Positions 1-8,158 of a stretch of 64,000 nucleotides of DNA are shown here, piece by piece. Below the pieces are notes generated by a model, which did no database searches, was not told where the DNA came from, and saw only the letters and a program-made list of their open reading frames with translations. The stretch comes from Blautia luti (GTDB lineage Bacteria > Bacillota > Clostridia > Lachnospirales > Lachnospiraceae). The DNA lies in NCBI RefSeq assembly GCF_013304735.1, contig NZ_JAAITI010000001.1, positions 1 to 64,000 on the forward strand. The letters are read 5' to 3'. The translations under genes and the position numbers were made by a program. How positions within the stretch are numbered: the stretch's first letter is position 1; every line of letters begins with the position of its first letter.

Positions 1-522
1 TATGATCTGAGTAATAAAACAGTAGAAATCACATTAAAGAATCTTACGGAGGAAGAAGATTATGATAAGACAGTCATTACAGATGGAACATGGGACTTTA
101 AATGGACCTTGGGTGCAGTAAAGCCTCAGACAACTCTGGAAGTGAACCGGAAATGTGATTTTGGAGGTTATGAAATCACAGTGAAAAAAATGGAAGTAAC
201 GCCCCTTTTATGGTCATTATATCTTGATTATGATGAAGCTATGAAGGTGTATGAAGATGAAAAAAACAAATTTGAGTACGCAGGTACGGACTATGGCATG
301 GATCTTTATGCCAGAACTAGTATTGACCAGGTGCGTTATAAAGATGGAACGGTTTTAACACTTGATAGGACCATGGGAGGCATCGCTGGCGGTGGAGAAA
401 AACAGGATAAGGAAAATGGTGTCCTGATCATCAGAAACAGCTTTCCGCAACTGGTTGATGTAGATAACCTGCAGGCGGTACATTTTGGGAACATTGACCA
501 GTGGCTTGAAGTGCGGGAATAG
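1..522 (+). CDS. C-terminal part of a DUF4179/DUF5643-like protein (5' end outside window)
   Basis: The reading frame is open from base 1 and ends at the TAG at 520-522, so about 173 C-terminal residues are present and the start lies upstream. The visible part is a beta-rich extracellular-type domain with no membrane segment or enzyme motif. Its pattern resembles the C-terminal domain of membrane-anchored DUF4179 proteins of Clostridia, which are often encoded beside ECF sigma factors; this is a family-level resemblance recalled from memory. Nothing in the window shows its partner. A strong bidirectional terminator follows immediately. Confidence 0.5.
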   Translation, partial: YDLSNKTVEITLKNLTEEEDYDKTVITDGTWDFKWTLGAVKPQTTLEVNRKCDFGGYEITVKKMEVTPLLWSLYLDYDEAMKVYEDEKNKFEYAGTDYGMDLYARTSIDQVRYKDGTVLTLDRTMGGIAGGGEKQDKENGVLIIRNSFPQLVDVDNLQAVHFGNIDQWLEVRE

Positions 523-569
523 GAATGTGCTGATAACCACTGAAATTTAAGGAGTCAACAACATATGAT

Positions 570-615
570 AAGAAGCCGGAAAATCAGTTTTTCATTACTG
601 ATTTTCCGGCTTCTT
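570..615. terminator. Bidirectional terminator between convergent genes
   Basis: A perfect 18-bp inverted repeat (570-587 with 598-615) encloses a T-rich 10-base loop. It lies between the plus-strand gene ending at 522 and the minus-strand gene ending at 770. A/T-rich arm ends give short T stretches in both directions. Confidence 0.8.
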
Positions 616-769
616 GTAGTTGTCAAATCAATATCCAAGTGTGTCGTTAACGAGGATCACGTGGATTCTGTCAGTGTGTCTGGAGAATCTGGTAATCAGG
701 AACTGGCAGCAGATAGTATCCATGGATTTGCAGTCAAAGCATTTGGGATACTCCCGATACAAGTTTTGT

Positions 770-2827
770 TTATGCGTTTCCAAGTACAGCTGAGATTTTA
801 ATTTCTTTTTCCTCTTCGCAAAGATCAAACGCTTCATTATCCTGTACGGTAAAGTGAACTTCGTATAATATATTGTCAGATAAAGTATCTGGTGTTTCAC
901 CAGCTTCTGTCTGAATATGCCACAATTCTGCAGGGACCTCTTTTAAAGAACCATCTGTTTCATAGGAATAAAGTTTAAGACTTCCAGTTTCTCCGGATAT
1001 ACCCTTCATACGCAGAGCAACCGTAGTATTTGGATGAACATTTTCAACTGTGACAGTATTCAGCCATCCTGTTACAGTTCCCTGTCCGCCATCAGCCTCA
1101 AACTTATCCTGACTTAAAACGTTTCGGTTAGCCTTGTCCAGATTGACTTTACGATAAGGCATTTCCGGAAGATATACAAATCGATCCTGTAATCTCAGAA
1201 GTTCAAGATATCCGGTTGGACAATAGAGGGCATTTCCACTGTTTCCTGCATACATGCCAATCGCCATGTTATTATATCCAGGTTTATTTGATACATTCAT
1301 CGTGAACACAGTTTTACCGGTCTCAAAATCAAGCATAATATACTGCCACATGCTGGTTTCCATATCCTGAACATAACCGTAAATGTATCCGGTCGCGGTA
1401 GAAAGCTTCAGCATAGAAGTGTCAGAGAGATCACTTCTGCACCAGATGCTCTTCATTTCATAACCATCATCTGTTTTTATTGTATCTACGCGTTCCACAC
1501 CAGGAGCAATCATGCTGTTTCCCTGTCTTAACCAGTTTACATCATAAATATTTTCATAGCTCTGTATGGATGAGTCGCTGTCTTCTTTCCCAAGGTTGGC
1601 ACTTCCAGCACCAAACCAGTTGCACACGATCGTACTTACTGTTCCGGATCCGTTATCGTATACGATTGCTGAGTTTTCAACAGATACCTGTACATCCTCA
1701 GGAAGTTCATCGATGACTGGCATGGTTGCCATTGTTTCACCGGTTTTCATGTCCAGTGCAAGCAGATTTACCGGGTTCTGGTTGTCTGTAAACATAACAA
1801 GATCCTTTGTCAAAGATGGGGAACATCCACTTCCCCATGCAAGACAGCCACCGGTTGTAGAATCTCCTTCTTTGCTCTCTTTGGCACCGACACTTTCATA
1901 AGCAGTCTGCCATACTTTATTTATTCCATTATCTGCCTGGAACAGATAACAGTTTGTATTTGTAAGGATTACAGCGCCATCTTTTGAAGCAGAAATTCCG
2001 TTTTCTGCACCTTCACCAGGAGTTAATTCGTATACAAATACGGCATCTGACAGGTTTATTTCTTCACCGTTCAGAATAGAATCAATGGCCGCCCGGGAAA
2101 TATAACCAACTGCCCCTTGCTGTTTTCGATCAGGATAAATACGGAATCCACCTGTTGCAAACCACAGATTTCCATCATAATCAAATACGACAGAAAGAAG
2201 ATTCTGATCCAGTGTTTTTCCAAGTTTTTCTTCGGCAGCTGCTTTTATATCAATATCAAGTACCTTTTCAAATTCAGGAAGGACATTACCTTCGTCATCA
2301 GTTGCCTTCAGCATAAGAACATGATTGTTGCTGGTAGGACATACCAGACGGTTGCTCTCATCGACAAAGGAATAGGAACTCTGGATCATATAACCACCAC
2401 CATCATGCTGTTTTGGAGAAAAGCAGCCCAGTGTCTGAGTTTCATCAGCATTGATGTCGCGAATGGCGAGTCCGCCAAGGAACGGAACTACGGCATGTCC
2501 GTAAGTGTCAAAAAAGATTGCAGGAGAAGCATTTGGATTTGTCTTCTCATAAGAAACATTGATTTCTGAATAGATATCAACAGGAAGCACTTCATCTGTA
2601 GAGTCAGTATTGTAGCAGTCATGGTGAATATTGGAATCACTTTTTGCCATATAAGGATTTTCATCCACTATTTTGGCTGTCAGAGATTTTATTGGTAATT
2701 CTGTTGATTCAGAGGTTTCGGCTGCTTCTGTTGGTATTTCATCGGCATATACGGCAGTCAGGCTGCCTCCAGATGTCATAGTGATCATTAATGCTGTCAT
2801 TGCAAGGAATAAAGTTCTTTTCTTCAT
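770..2827 (-). CDS. Large secreted protein of unknown function, possibly beta-propeller
   Basis: 685 residues. The start ATG has a good ribosome-binding site (AGGAGG about 8 bases upstream). Residues 1-28 form a classic Sec signal peptide ending in an AVYA-like SPase I site, followed by a Thr/Glu/Ser-rich linker. The remainder is Trp/Gly/Asp-rich with repeated segments of the type seen in PQQ- or SMP-30-like beta-propellers (for example a GNLWFATGG segment and TGKTVFTMNV). I cannot assign repeats firmly and see no sortase motif, membrane anchor or catalytic signature. It follows the small receiver-like gene by 26 bases, so the two are probably one operon, divergent from a LytTR two-component system that may control it. 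The function is not recognised. Confidence 0.6.
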   Translation of the reverse strand: MKKRTLFLAMTALMITMTSGGSLTAVYADEIPTEAAETSESTELPIKSLTAKIVDENPYMAKSDSNIHHDCYNTDSTDEVLPVDIYSEINVSYEKTNPNASPAIFFDTYGHAVVPFLGGLAIRDINADETQTLGCFSPKQHDGGGYMIQSSYSFVDESNRLVCPTSNNHVLMLKATDDEGNVLPEFEKVLDIDIKAAAEEKLGKTLDQNLLSVVFDYDGNLWFATGGFRIYPDRKQQGAVGYISRAAIDSILNGEEINLSDAVFVYELTPGEGAENGISASKDGAVILTNTNCYLFQADNGINKVWQTAYESVGAKESKEGDSTTGGCLAWGSGCSPSLTKDLVMFTDNQNPVNLLALDMKTGETMATMPVIDELPEDVQVSVENSAIVYDNGSGTVSTIVCNWFGAGSANLGKEDSDSSIQSYENIYDVNWLRQGNSMIAPGVERVDTIKTDDGYEMKSIWCRSDLSDTSMLKLSTATGYIYGYVQDMETSMWQYIMLDFETGKTVFTMNVSNKPGYNNMAIGMYAGNSGNALYCPTGYLELLRLQDRFVYLPEMPYRKVNLDKANRNVLSQDKFEADGGQGTVTGWLNTVTVENVHPNTTVALRMKGISGETGSLKLYSYETDGSLKEVPAELWHIQTEAGETPDTLSDNILYEVHFTVQDNEAFDLCEEEKEIKISAVLGNA

Positions 2828-2853
2828 TCATTTTCCTCCTGAAATTATATTGT

Positions 2854-3231
2854 TTAAATGATTGTTTTTTTCAATCTGAACCAGGCTCTGAGACCTTCCT
2901 GGATTTCATCGTCCCTCACTGGTTCCAGAAAAAAGTATTCTACACGAAGCCTGAAAGCATGAAGTGAAAAATCTAAATTGCTGCACCAGATAATTCCACA
3001 GCCAGGAAATAAGGAGCGCAGATGTTCTGCCGCATTGAGTCCATCTATTCCAGGTAGTACAAGAAGTACAATATCTGGTACATGTGTTTGTATCTCTTTA
3101 AAAAAAACTTCCTGATTCTGATAAGTTTCAAGTAATGGAAAAAGCTTTTGATTTATGCAGTAATCATTAATTACTTTTGCGTAATGTTCCCCTTCATGTT
3201 TTAAATCAGTTAATACTGCAATACGATACAC
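2854..3231 (-). CDS. Stand-alone degenerate receiver (pseudo-receiver) protein
   Basis: 125 residues from a GTG start at 3231, chosen because AAAGGAGG lies 6-7 bases upstream; the longer reading from 3279 has no such site. The fold pattern is that of a CheY-like receiver: an N-terminal IAVLTD strand, a PDIVLL strand, a PGIDGL loop, then a FRLRVEYFFLEPV segment. The phospho-acceptor Asp after the third strand is missing (LLVLPG instead of the usual LLDxxMPG), and the conserved Lys before Pro is Glu (LEP instead of LKP). It has no output domain. The protein is therefore unlikely to be phosphorylated normally. It could be a protein-protein adaptor for the neighbouring LytTR pair; that role is an inference. 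Confidence 0.6.
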   Translation of the reverse strand: MYRIAVLTDLKHEGEHYAKVINDYCINQKLFPLLETYQNQEVFFKEIQTHVPDIVLLVLPGIDGLNAAEHLRSLFPGCGIIWCSNLDFSLHAFRLRVEYFFLEPVRDDEIQEGLRAWFRLKKTII

Positions 3232-3311
3232 AAATCTCCTCCTTTCACCTATATTTAAAAGCATATTTAGTGGAATCAAGTAAGTTATTGTGAGGGATAT
3301 TCGTTTGTTTT

Positions 3312-3339
3312 ATTATATGAAAAGTAAGAAGAATTTCAA
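3312..3339 (-). promoter_or_regulatory. SigA-type promoter for the pseudo-receiver/secreted-protein operon
   Basis: On the minus strand TTGAAA (3339-3334) and TATAAT (3317-3312) are separated by 16 bases, about 80 bases upstream of the GTG at 3231. Confidence 0.55.
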
Positions 3340-3345
3340 GAATTC

Positions 3346-3374
3346 TGTCACGAAACAGCAGAAAATGGCACGAA
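3346..3374. promoter_or_regulatory. Candidate LytTR-regulator direct repeats
   Basis: TGTCACGAA (3346-3354) and TGGCACGAA (3366-3374) are direct repeats with starts 20 bases apart, close to two helical turns, placed between the divergent promoters. LytTR domains are known to bind paired 9-bp direct repeats about 21-22 bp apart, which makes this the obvious candidate site for the regulator encoded at 3457. This is an inference from spacing and position. Confidence 0.4.
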
Positions 3375-3456
3375 TTGCAAAAACACTTTCATGGATTGGA
3401 TAAAAAAATTATGCTATACTCTTTATATGTTTCAGAAACATGAAGGGGGAGCGACT

Positions 3457-4164
3457 ATGAGAATTGCGATTGTCGATGATATAAAAGAAGAGCGTGCGGT
3501 ATTGTATGGATGGCTTAGTAACCAGCTTTCAAAAAGGAATATTCCTGGTGATTTCGTTGAGTTTGAATCAGGAGAAGAATTTCTGGCGGCAGCAAAAGAA
3601 CGCCCTTTTACCGTAGTGTTTTTGGATATTTATATGAATGGCGCAAATGGAATTGAAATTGCAAGAGAACTTAGAATGTCAGATTCAGATTGTTTCCTGA
3701 TTTTCACTACCACATCCACAGATCATGCATTGGAAGGATTCAGAGTCAGGGCACTGCATTATCTTGTAAAACCATATAACGAAAAAGAAATTTCAACACT
3801 GCTTGATGAAATACTCTCCAGAATTCCAGATTCTGGAAAGTACATTGATGTAAAAGTGAATGGAAGTAACATACAGATCCCTTTTAAAAATATTATTTAC
3901 GCAGAACATTTTTCACACATGATCCATATACACACTACGGGTGGAAAGGAGATGCTCACCCGTCAGTCTTTTGAGGCATTTACGGCTTCGCTGAAAATGG
4001 ATTCTCGCTTTTATTCATGCAATAGAGGGATTGTTATCAATTTGGAGCATGCGGTTGATTTTGATGGAAGTATGTTTCTTATGGATGATGATAATAATAT
4101 TCCTGTCAGTCGTAAGCTGCTTAAAAATGCAAGGCAGACTTTTATGGAATTTTTGTTTCAGTGA
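3457..4164 (+). CDS. LytTR-family response regulator (AgrA/VirR-like)
   Basis: 235 residues from the ATG at 3457, preceded by GAAGGGGGAG; an in-frame ATG at 3391 is disfavoured because it lies before the -10 element at 3415. The N-terminal receiver (about residues 1-120) has the acidic pair in IAIVDD, phospho-acceptor Asp57 in FLDIYM, and Lys in the LVKPY motif. A LytTR DNA-binding domain follows (about 135-235). It probably acts on paired direct repeats upstream of genes for peptide signalling, surface or secreted proteins. Its TGA overlaps the kinase gene. An extended -10 (TGC-TATACT, 3412-3420) serves as the likely promoter. Confidence 0.85.
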   Translation: MRIAIVDDIKEERAVLYGWLSNQLSKRNIPGDFVEFESGEEFLAAAKERPFTVVFLDIYMNGANGIEIARELRMSDSDCFLIFTTTSTDHALEGFRVRALHYLVKPYNEKEISTLLDEILSRIPDSGKYIDVKVNGSNIQIPFKNIIYAEHFSHMIHIHTTGGKEMLTRQSFEAFTASLKMDSRFYSCNRGIVINLEHAVDFDGSMFLMDDDNNIPVSRKLLKNARQTFMEFLFQ

Positions 4165-4175
4165 GGAAAATAAAA

Positions 4176-5495
4176 ATGAGTGAAATAATGCGTCCGATAT
4201 TGGAAATTGCTGTAATTATTCCGGGTATGCTTCTTGCATATCTGCCGGTAAAGGCCTGCCTGAGGCAGGCTCCTTTTAAACTTGGATTATGGATGTTTCC
4301 GCTGCTTTTGGGAATCAGCCTGTCAGGAGGTATTGTCTGTTATTATTTTCAGATTATGACTACTTTGTTTTTGATTCCTGTATTGCTGTTTCTCATGCTG
4401 CTTTATCATAAAACTCTTCAGATCTCCATTTGGAAATCCAGTAGTATTTTTCTGGCAGTCTGTGCTGTTTTTGCGTGCGTAAAAAGTCTGTCCAGGGCAG
4501 TAAATGCTATTATGATCTTTGAACCTGATATCGCAGAAAAACAATTATGGTTATGTGTGAAAGCAGGGATTTTTTATAATCTCATCTGTCTGAGCTTTGT
4601 ATTGATTGCATGGTATCCTGCCACGCATATGGTACGGATTCTGATAGCAGATGAAAATTTCGCTCAGACGTGGTATATATTCTGGATCCTGCCGTTGATT
4701 TTTATCGGATTAAATCAATTCATGGTCCCAAAATATCAGAGTACTTTATATACAGGGCAGATTTTACAGATTTACATAGTAGTCAGTATTGTTCTTTTAA
4801 TAATTCTGACTCTCTTTTATGCGATATTTCTTATGATGGCATTAAGTCTGAATAAAAATGCAAGGCTTCAGCAGGAAAATCATTTCCTTTCTCTGCAGCG
4901 CTCCAGATATGACAATCTTTGTGCGGCTATTGAAGAGACAAGACAGGTACGTCACGATATCCGGCATCATTATCTTCAGCTGGCTGCATTGGCAGAAAAA
5001 GGTGATATGGAAAAAATTAAAGAATATCTTTCCAGTGCCGACAGAAAAATGCCAAGTTTTGATTTCCATTTCTGCGATAATCAGGCCGTAGACAGTATAC
5101 TTGGATATTATTCGGATCATGCAAAACAAGAAGGTATTCCTTTTCTGGCACAGATTGATATTCCAGAGAATTTTGCCGGGGATGAGATGGATATATGTCT
5201 GGTGCTCTCAAACCTTCTGGAAAACGCAATAGAGGCAAGTCTGAAGACAGAAGATTCCAGAAGAAAGATTGTTATAAAGATGTATTTGCATCATACACAT
5301 ATTCTTCTGATTCAGGCTGAAAATAATTTCGATGCAAAGATACTGGAAAAGAATGGTGTTTTTCAGTCTACAAAACATTCGGGAAATGGAATAGGAATTC
5401 AATCCATACGCCATATCACAGAAAGAAATGGTGGTGCCAGCAGCTTTACATATAAGGATGGTGAATTTATGGCAAAAATCATGATCCGAATATAA
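4176..5495 (+). CDS. GHKL sensor histidine kinase (AgrC/VirS-like)
   Basis: 439 residues from the ATG at 4176, which has GAGGAAA 9 bases upstream; an in-frame GTG at 4161 overlapping the regulator stop is an alternative start. The N-terminal half has about six hydrophobic membrane segments, followed by a coiled linker, an H-box (RHDIRHHYLQL, phospho-acceptor about His260), the N-box (NLLENAIEAS) and the G-box (GNGIGIQSI) of a HATPase_c_5 domain. This is the architecture of quorum-peptide sensing kinases. No propeptide or processing-protease gene is visible nearby. It is co-transcribed with the LytTR regulator and presumably phosphorylates it. Confidence 0.85.
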   Translation: MSEIMRPILEIAVIIPGMLLAYLPVKACLRQAPFKLGLWMFPLLLGISLSGGIVCYYFQIMTTLFLIPVLLFLMLLYHKTLQISIWKSSSIFLAVCAVFACVKSLSRAVNAIMIFEPDIAEKQLWLCVKAGIFYNLICLSFVLIAWYPATHMVRILIADENFAQTWYIFWILPLIFIGLNQFMVPKYQSTLYTGQILQIYIVVSIVLLIILTLFYAIFLMMALSLNKNARLQQENHFLSLQRSRYDNLCAAIEETRQVRHDIRHHYLQLAALAEKGDMEKIKEYLSSADRKMPSFDFHFCDNQAVDSILGYYSDHAKQEGIPFLAQIDIPENFAGDEMDICLVLSNLLENAIEASLKTEDSRRKIVIKMYLHHTHILLIQAENNFDAKILEKNGVFQSTKHSGNGIGIQSIRHITERNGGASSFTYKDGEFMAKIMIRI

Positions 5496-5553
5496 AAGAA
5501 AGATTATCGATTGGATTGAGTTTGTGAGTAATGCAAAAAACACAGGAATATAT

Positions 5554-5823
5554 TCATTCTGTTTCACGCATATTTATACCGTTCATCTCTAGACGACACA
5601 TATGGTGCTTATTGGTGATACATGTAAGGCACGCATCAGCGTAGGTGTTATCGGCAAACATATCGAACCATGTACTGGCTGGAAATTGCGAGATACCTAC
5701 AGTTGATTTCCTGCCATCCCTGGTATCAAGGACTTCAAAGAGATCCCGGTATTTATCAAGATCGAGTTCCATAAGACCGAAATCATCAATCACAAGCAGC
5801 TCCAGTTTGGTCAGAACACTTTC
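5554..5823 (-). pseudogene. istB: IstB-like ATPase fragment (IS21-family transposition helper)
   Basis: The minus strand encodes about 90 residues matching the C-terminal part of IstB: a Walker B-like LLVIDDFG, then SQFPASTWFDMFADNTYADA and a terminal RLEMNG segment ending at a normal stop. The N-terminal two thirds, including the Walker A ATP site, and the partner transposase istA are absent. The fragment ends abruptly at about 5823, where another gene fragment on the opposite strand begins. It is not functional. Confidence 0.7.
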
Positions 5824-5824
5824 G

Positions 5825-5901
5825 CATGATGCTCTGCTTATTCTGCTGGATGAACCGACCAGTAATCTGGACAGCCTGAATGAAACAGTGATCCTGAAGG
5901 C
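5825..5901 (+). pseudogene. ABC-transporter ATPase fragment (Walker B/D-loop)
   Basis: About 25 codons read as an ABC ATPase Walker B and D-loop (LLILLDEPTSNLDSLNE). No start codon, Walker A or signature motif is present. The fragment is fused at its left to the IstB remnant and runs into the 3' end of the convergent NTPase gene on its right. Confidence 0.6.
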
Positions 5902-6411
5902 TCAAAAATCCGACAGAATATGCTCACACAAAGAGGAATTATTTCGGTTGCTTTCGGAAAGTGTAATTATCTCGACATTTGGATGATTTACTATTTCAGG
6001 CCAGCAGGCTTCTGCAGGTTCCTGTAAGACGCCAAGAACAGGAATCTGTCCATCAAGAAGATGTAAGATTTCCTCACGGAATAAAGCAGCTTTTGCCTCA
6101 TGTGGACCAAGCTCATCCATAATGAGCAGGGAACAGTCAGAACACATGGAAAGAATCCTGCAACCAAGACAATTGAAAGTATCTGCAGTATGCTCATTGG
6201 CTTTTCCGCACACAAACAGAAGATTCTGTTCATTTGGATCTCTGGATTCTGTCAGATGATACATATGGACAGAATACTGATCTCCCAGATATTCTTTTGT
6301 CCGTACGGTCAGAAATCCGTCTGCAGTTCCCTGGTAATTCTTTAATATTTTTTGAAGCAACGTAGATTTACCAATCTGTTTTTTTCCGGTTAAAAATATA
6401 TGTCGAGCCAT
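5902..6411 (-). CDS. P-loop NTPase, NTPase_1/THEP1-like
   Basis: 169 residues from the ATG at 6411, which has AAAGGAATT upstream. The N-terminal Walker A is GKKQIGKST (about residues 8-16), followed by a Cys-containing segment (NCLGCRILSMCSDC) and a Walker B-like LLIMDELGPHE; this order matches the NTPase_1 (nucleoside-triphosphatase THEP1-like) family. It is the last gene of the minus-strand operon with a methyltransferase and an ABC importer. Related ATPases are found in molybdenum-enzyme neighbourhoods; a role in metal or cofactor handling is inferred from context only. The 3' end abuts gene debris, but the reading frame looks full length for the family. Confidence 0.65.
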   Translation of the reverse strand: MARHIFLTGKKQIGKSTLLQKILKNYQGTADGFLTVRTKEYLGDQYSVHMYHLTESRDPNEQNLLFVCGKANEHTADTFNCLGCRILSMCSDCSLLIMDELGPHEAKAALFREEILHLLDGQIPVLGVLQEPAEACWPEIVNHPNVEIITLSESNRNNSSLCEHILSDF

Positions 6412-6445
6412 ATCAGAATTCCTTTTTATTTTGTAGTAATACCGA

Positions 6446-7345
6446 TTATTTTGCCATGCTATCATTTATGACAGTTCTGTAATCAGGTCGAACTGTTTTG
6501 TTTCGAACATCCCAGAGAATTCTTCCATAAGCGGAATGTGTGACTTCTTTGATTTGTCCGTCTTCATTTAAATGGGTGTGAATCCAGTCGGTGATCTTAT
6601 GTACATTTTCCAGTGTGTGTTCCTCAGATGGAAGCATGTGTTCCATAAGAAAGTCAATGTATTGTTCGTCCGGAGTTACCCAGGTTTCGCGGTGAGATTT
6701 TTCATAGCTTGTTTCAGGATCATAGCCAAGTAAAAATAATATATTAAAAAGAGAGAAAAACCATCGACCATTCCACTGAGGCGTTAGTTGTCGGCCAAAT
6801 ACATCCTGCATGATCTGTTCCCGGAGTAAGTTCCGTCTTTCAAGATGTGTGGTGTTACAGCACCATGCCCGGCTCATTTCAATGGACTTCATCAGTCCGT
6901 TCATACCATGGAGTGCGGGGGTCATTGAACTGAATACAAGATCAAAGGCATGTTTATAACCTGCTTTTTCGATATCTAATTTTTGAAAGTCACATACATA
7001 AAGACAGGCATTACTTAATCCTTCTTTTTGAATATGTTCCATTCCGTGTGAGATCATTTTGTCGGAGATATCAAGTCCGACTACTTTATGTACGTGCCTG
7101 GCAAAGGCAGCAACAAAACGGCCGGGTCCGCATCCGATATCTGCCACATCATAATTTTTGTCAAGAAGTCCCTTTTGTTCGAGATAATTTATTGCACTGA
7201 CAACACGTTCATTTCCTTTTTGATTCTTTTTGCGTGCATTTTCCCAAAATTCTGCACGTCTGTTCCACATTTCTACCGACTGCTCATTCATATCTGCAGA
7301 CTGAGATTCCTGCAGAGAAATAAAGTAATCCAATACAGAATTCAT
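6446..7345 (-). CDS. Class I SAM-dependent methyltransferase
   Basis: 299 residues, start ATG preceded by GGGAGGAG. Motif I is VADIGCGPGRF (about residues 68-78) with the acidic end of strand 2 in GLDISDKM, typical of Methyltransf_11/25 enzymes. The C-terminal third is Trp/His/Glu-rich and longer than in minimal methyltransferases. It lies between the NTPase and the ABC ATPase genes in an apparent operon (stop at 6446, NTPase start at 6411). The substrate is unknown. The operon context suggests metal or cofactor processing, without direct evidence. Confidence 0.7.
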   Translation of the reverse strand: MNSVLDYFISLQESQSADMNEQSVEMWNRRAEFWENARKKNQKGNERVVSAINYLEQKGLLDKNYDVADIGCGPGRFVAAFARHVHKVVGLDISDKMISHGMEHIQKEGLSNACLYVCDFQKLDIEKAGYKHAFDLVFSSMTPALHGMNGLMKSIEMSRAWCCNTTHLERRNLLREQIMQDVFGRQLTPQWNGRWFFSLFNILFLLGYDPETSYEKSHRETWVTPDEQYIDFLMEHMLPSEEHTLENVHKITDWIHTHLNEDGQIKEVTHSAYGRILWDVRNKTVRPDYRTVINDSMAK

Positions 7346-7369
7346 TTAAGCTCCTCCCTGAAAACTGCT

Positions 7370-8155
7370 TCATGAATTATTTACAGGTAAACAGATGGTC
7401 CGTTCACATCCGTAACGGTCATGTGCTGTTATAACATCCATTTCAATATCATATACGGATTGTAGTGTTTCAGATGTAATGACCTCCTTGGGAGTGCCGA
7501 ATCCAACGACTTTTCCTGTTTTCATGAGGAGAACCTTAGTACCGACAGAAAAAGGGTGCTCAGGGCTGTGTGTCGACATGATAATGCAGTATCCCTGACG
7601 GGCAAGTCCTGAAATTACATTCATGAGAAGCTGATGATTTGCATAATCCAGATTTGCTGCCGGCTCATCCATGATAAAGATTTTTGCAGACTGACAGATG
7701 GCCCGGGCAATTAAAACCAATTGTCGCTGTCCGCCACTTAAAGATGTATATTTCTTGTTGGCAAGATGCAGTGCATTTACTTTTTCCAATGCAGAGAAAG
7801 CAGCCTCACGGTCAGGTTCTTTTGGGGTTTCAAAAGCCGAAAAATGGGAAGCACGTCCCATAATTACGACATCAAGAACGGTATAGGCAAATACGGGGGA
7901 ATGGTATTGAGGAATATAGGCGATCATATTTGCCAGTGCCTTCGTTGTAAAGTCATGAATGTTTTTTCCGTCAATGGCTATTTTTCCATCAGTAACAGGA
8001 AGGGTTCCCAGCATCATGCGGAAGAGAGTTGTTTTTCCGCAGCCATTAGGGCCAAGCAGGCAAAGTACATCACCATAGTCGGCATTGCAGCTGATACCTT
8101 TTAAAACATCTCCATTTCCGTAACCGCCAAAAACATTTTCTATTGTCAGAAGCAT
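7370..8155 (-). CDS. ABC transporter ATP-binding protein, FecE/MolC type
   Basis: 261 residues. Walker A GPNGCGKTT (about 33-41), Q-loop, signature LSGGQRQL (about 137-144), Walker B IFIMDEPAANLD, and the switch His in STHS are all present, so it should be active. The gene is 3 bases downstream of the permease gene. Families with this ATPase/permease pairing import iron-siderophores, cobalamin, heme, or molybdate/tungstate (MolBCA). The surrounding molybdenum genes make molybdate or tungstate the best guess. Confidence 0.85.
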   Translation of the reverse strand: MLLTIENVFGGYGNGDVLKGISCNADYGDVLCLLGPNGCGKTTLFRMMLGTLPVTDGKIAIDGKNIHDFTTKALANMIAYIPQYHSPVFAYTVLDVVIMGRASHFSAFETPKEPDREAAFSALEKVNALHLANKKYTSLSGGQRQLVLIARAICQSAKIFIMDEPAANLDYANHQLLMNVISGLARQGYCIIMSTHSPEHPFSVGTKVLLMKTGKVVGFGTPKEVITSETLQSVYDIEMDVITAHDRYGCERTICLPVNNS

Positions 8156-8158
8156 AAA

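Noticed and set aside
628-900. Minus-strand frame of 90 codons at the 3' end of the secreted-protein gene
   Set aside because: Its first third overlaps the real gene and there is no ribosome-binding site. The region 616-769 could be debris of another gene, but I could not identify it.
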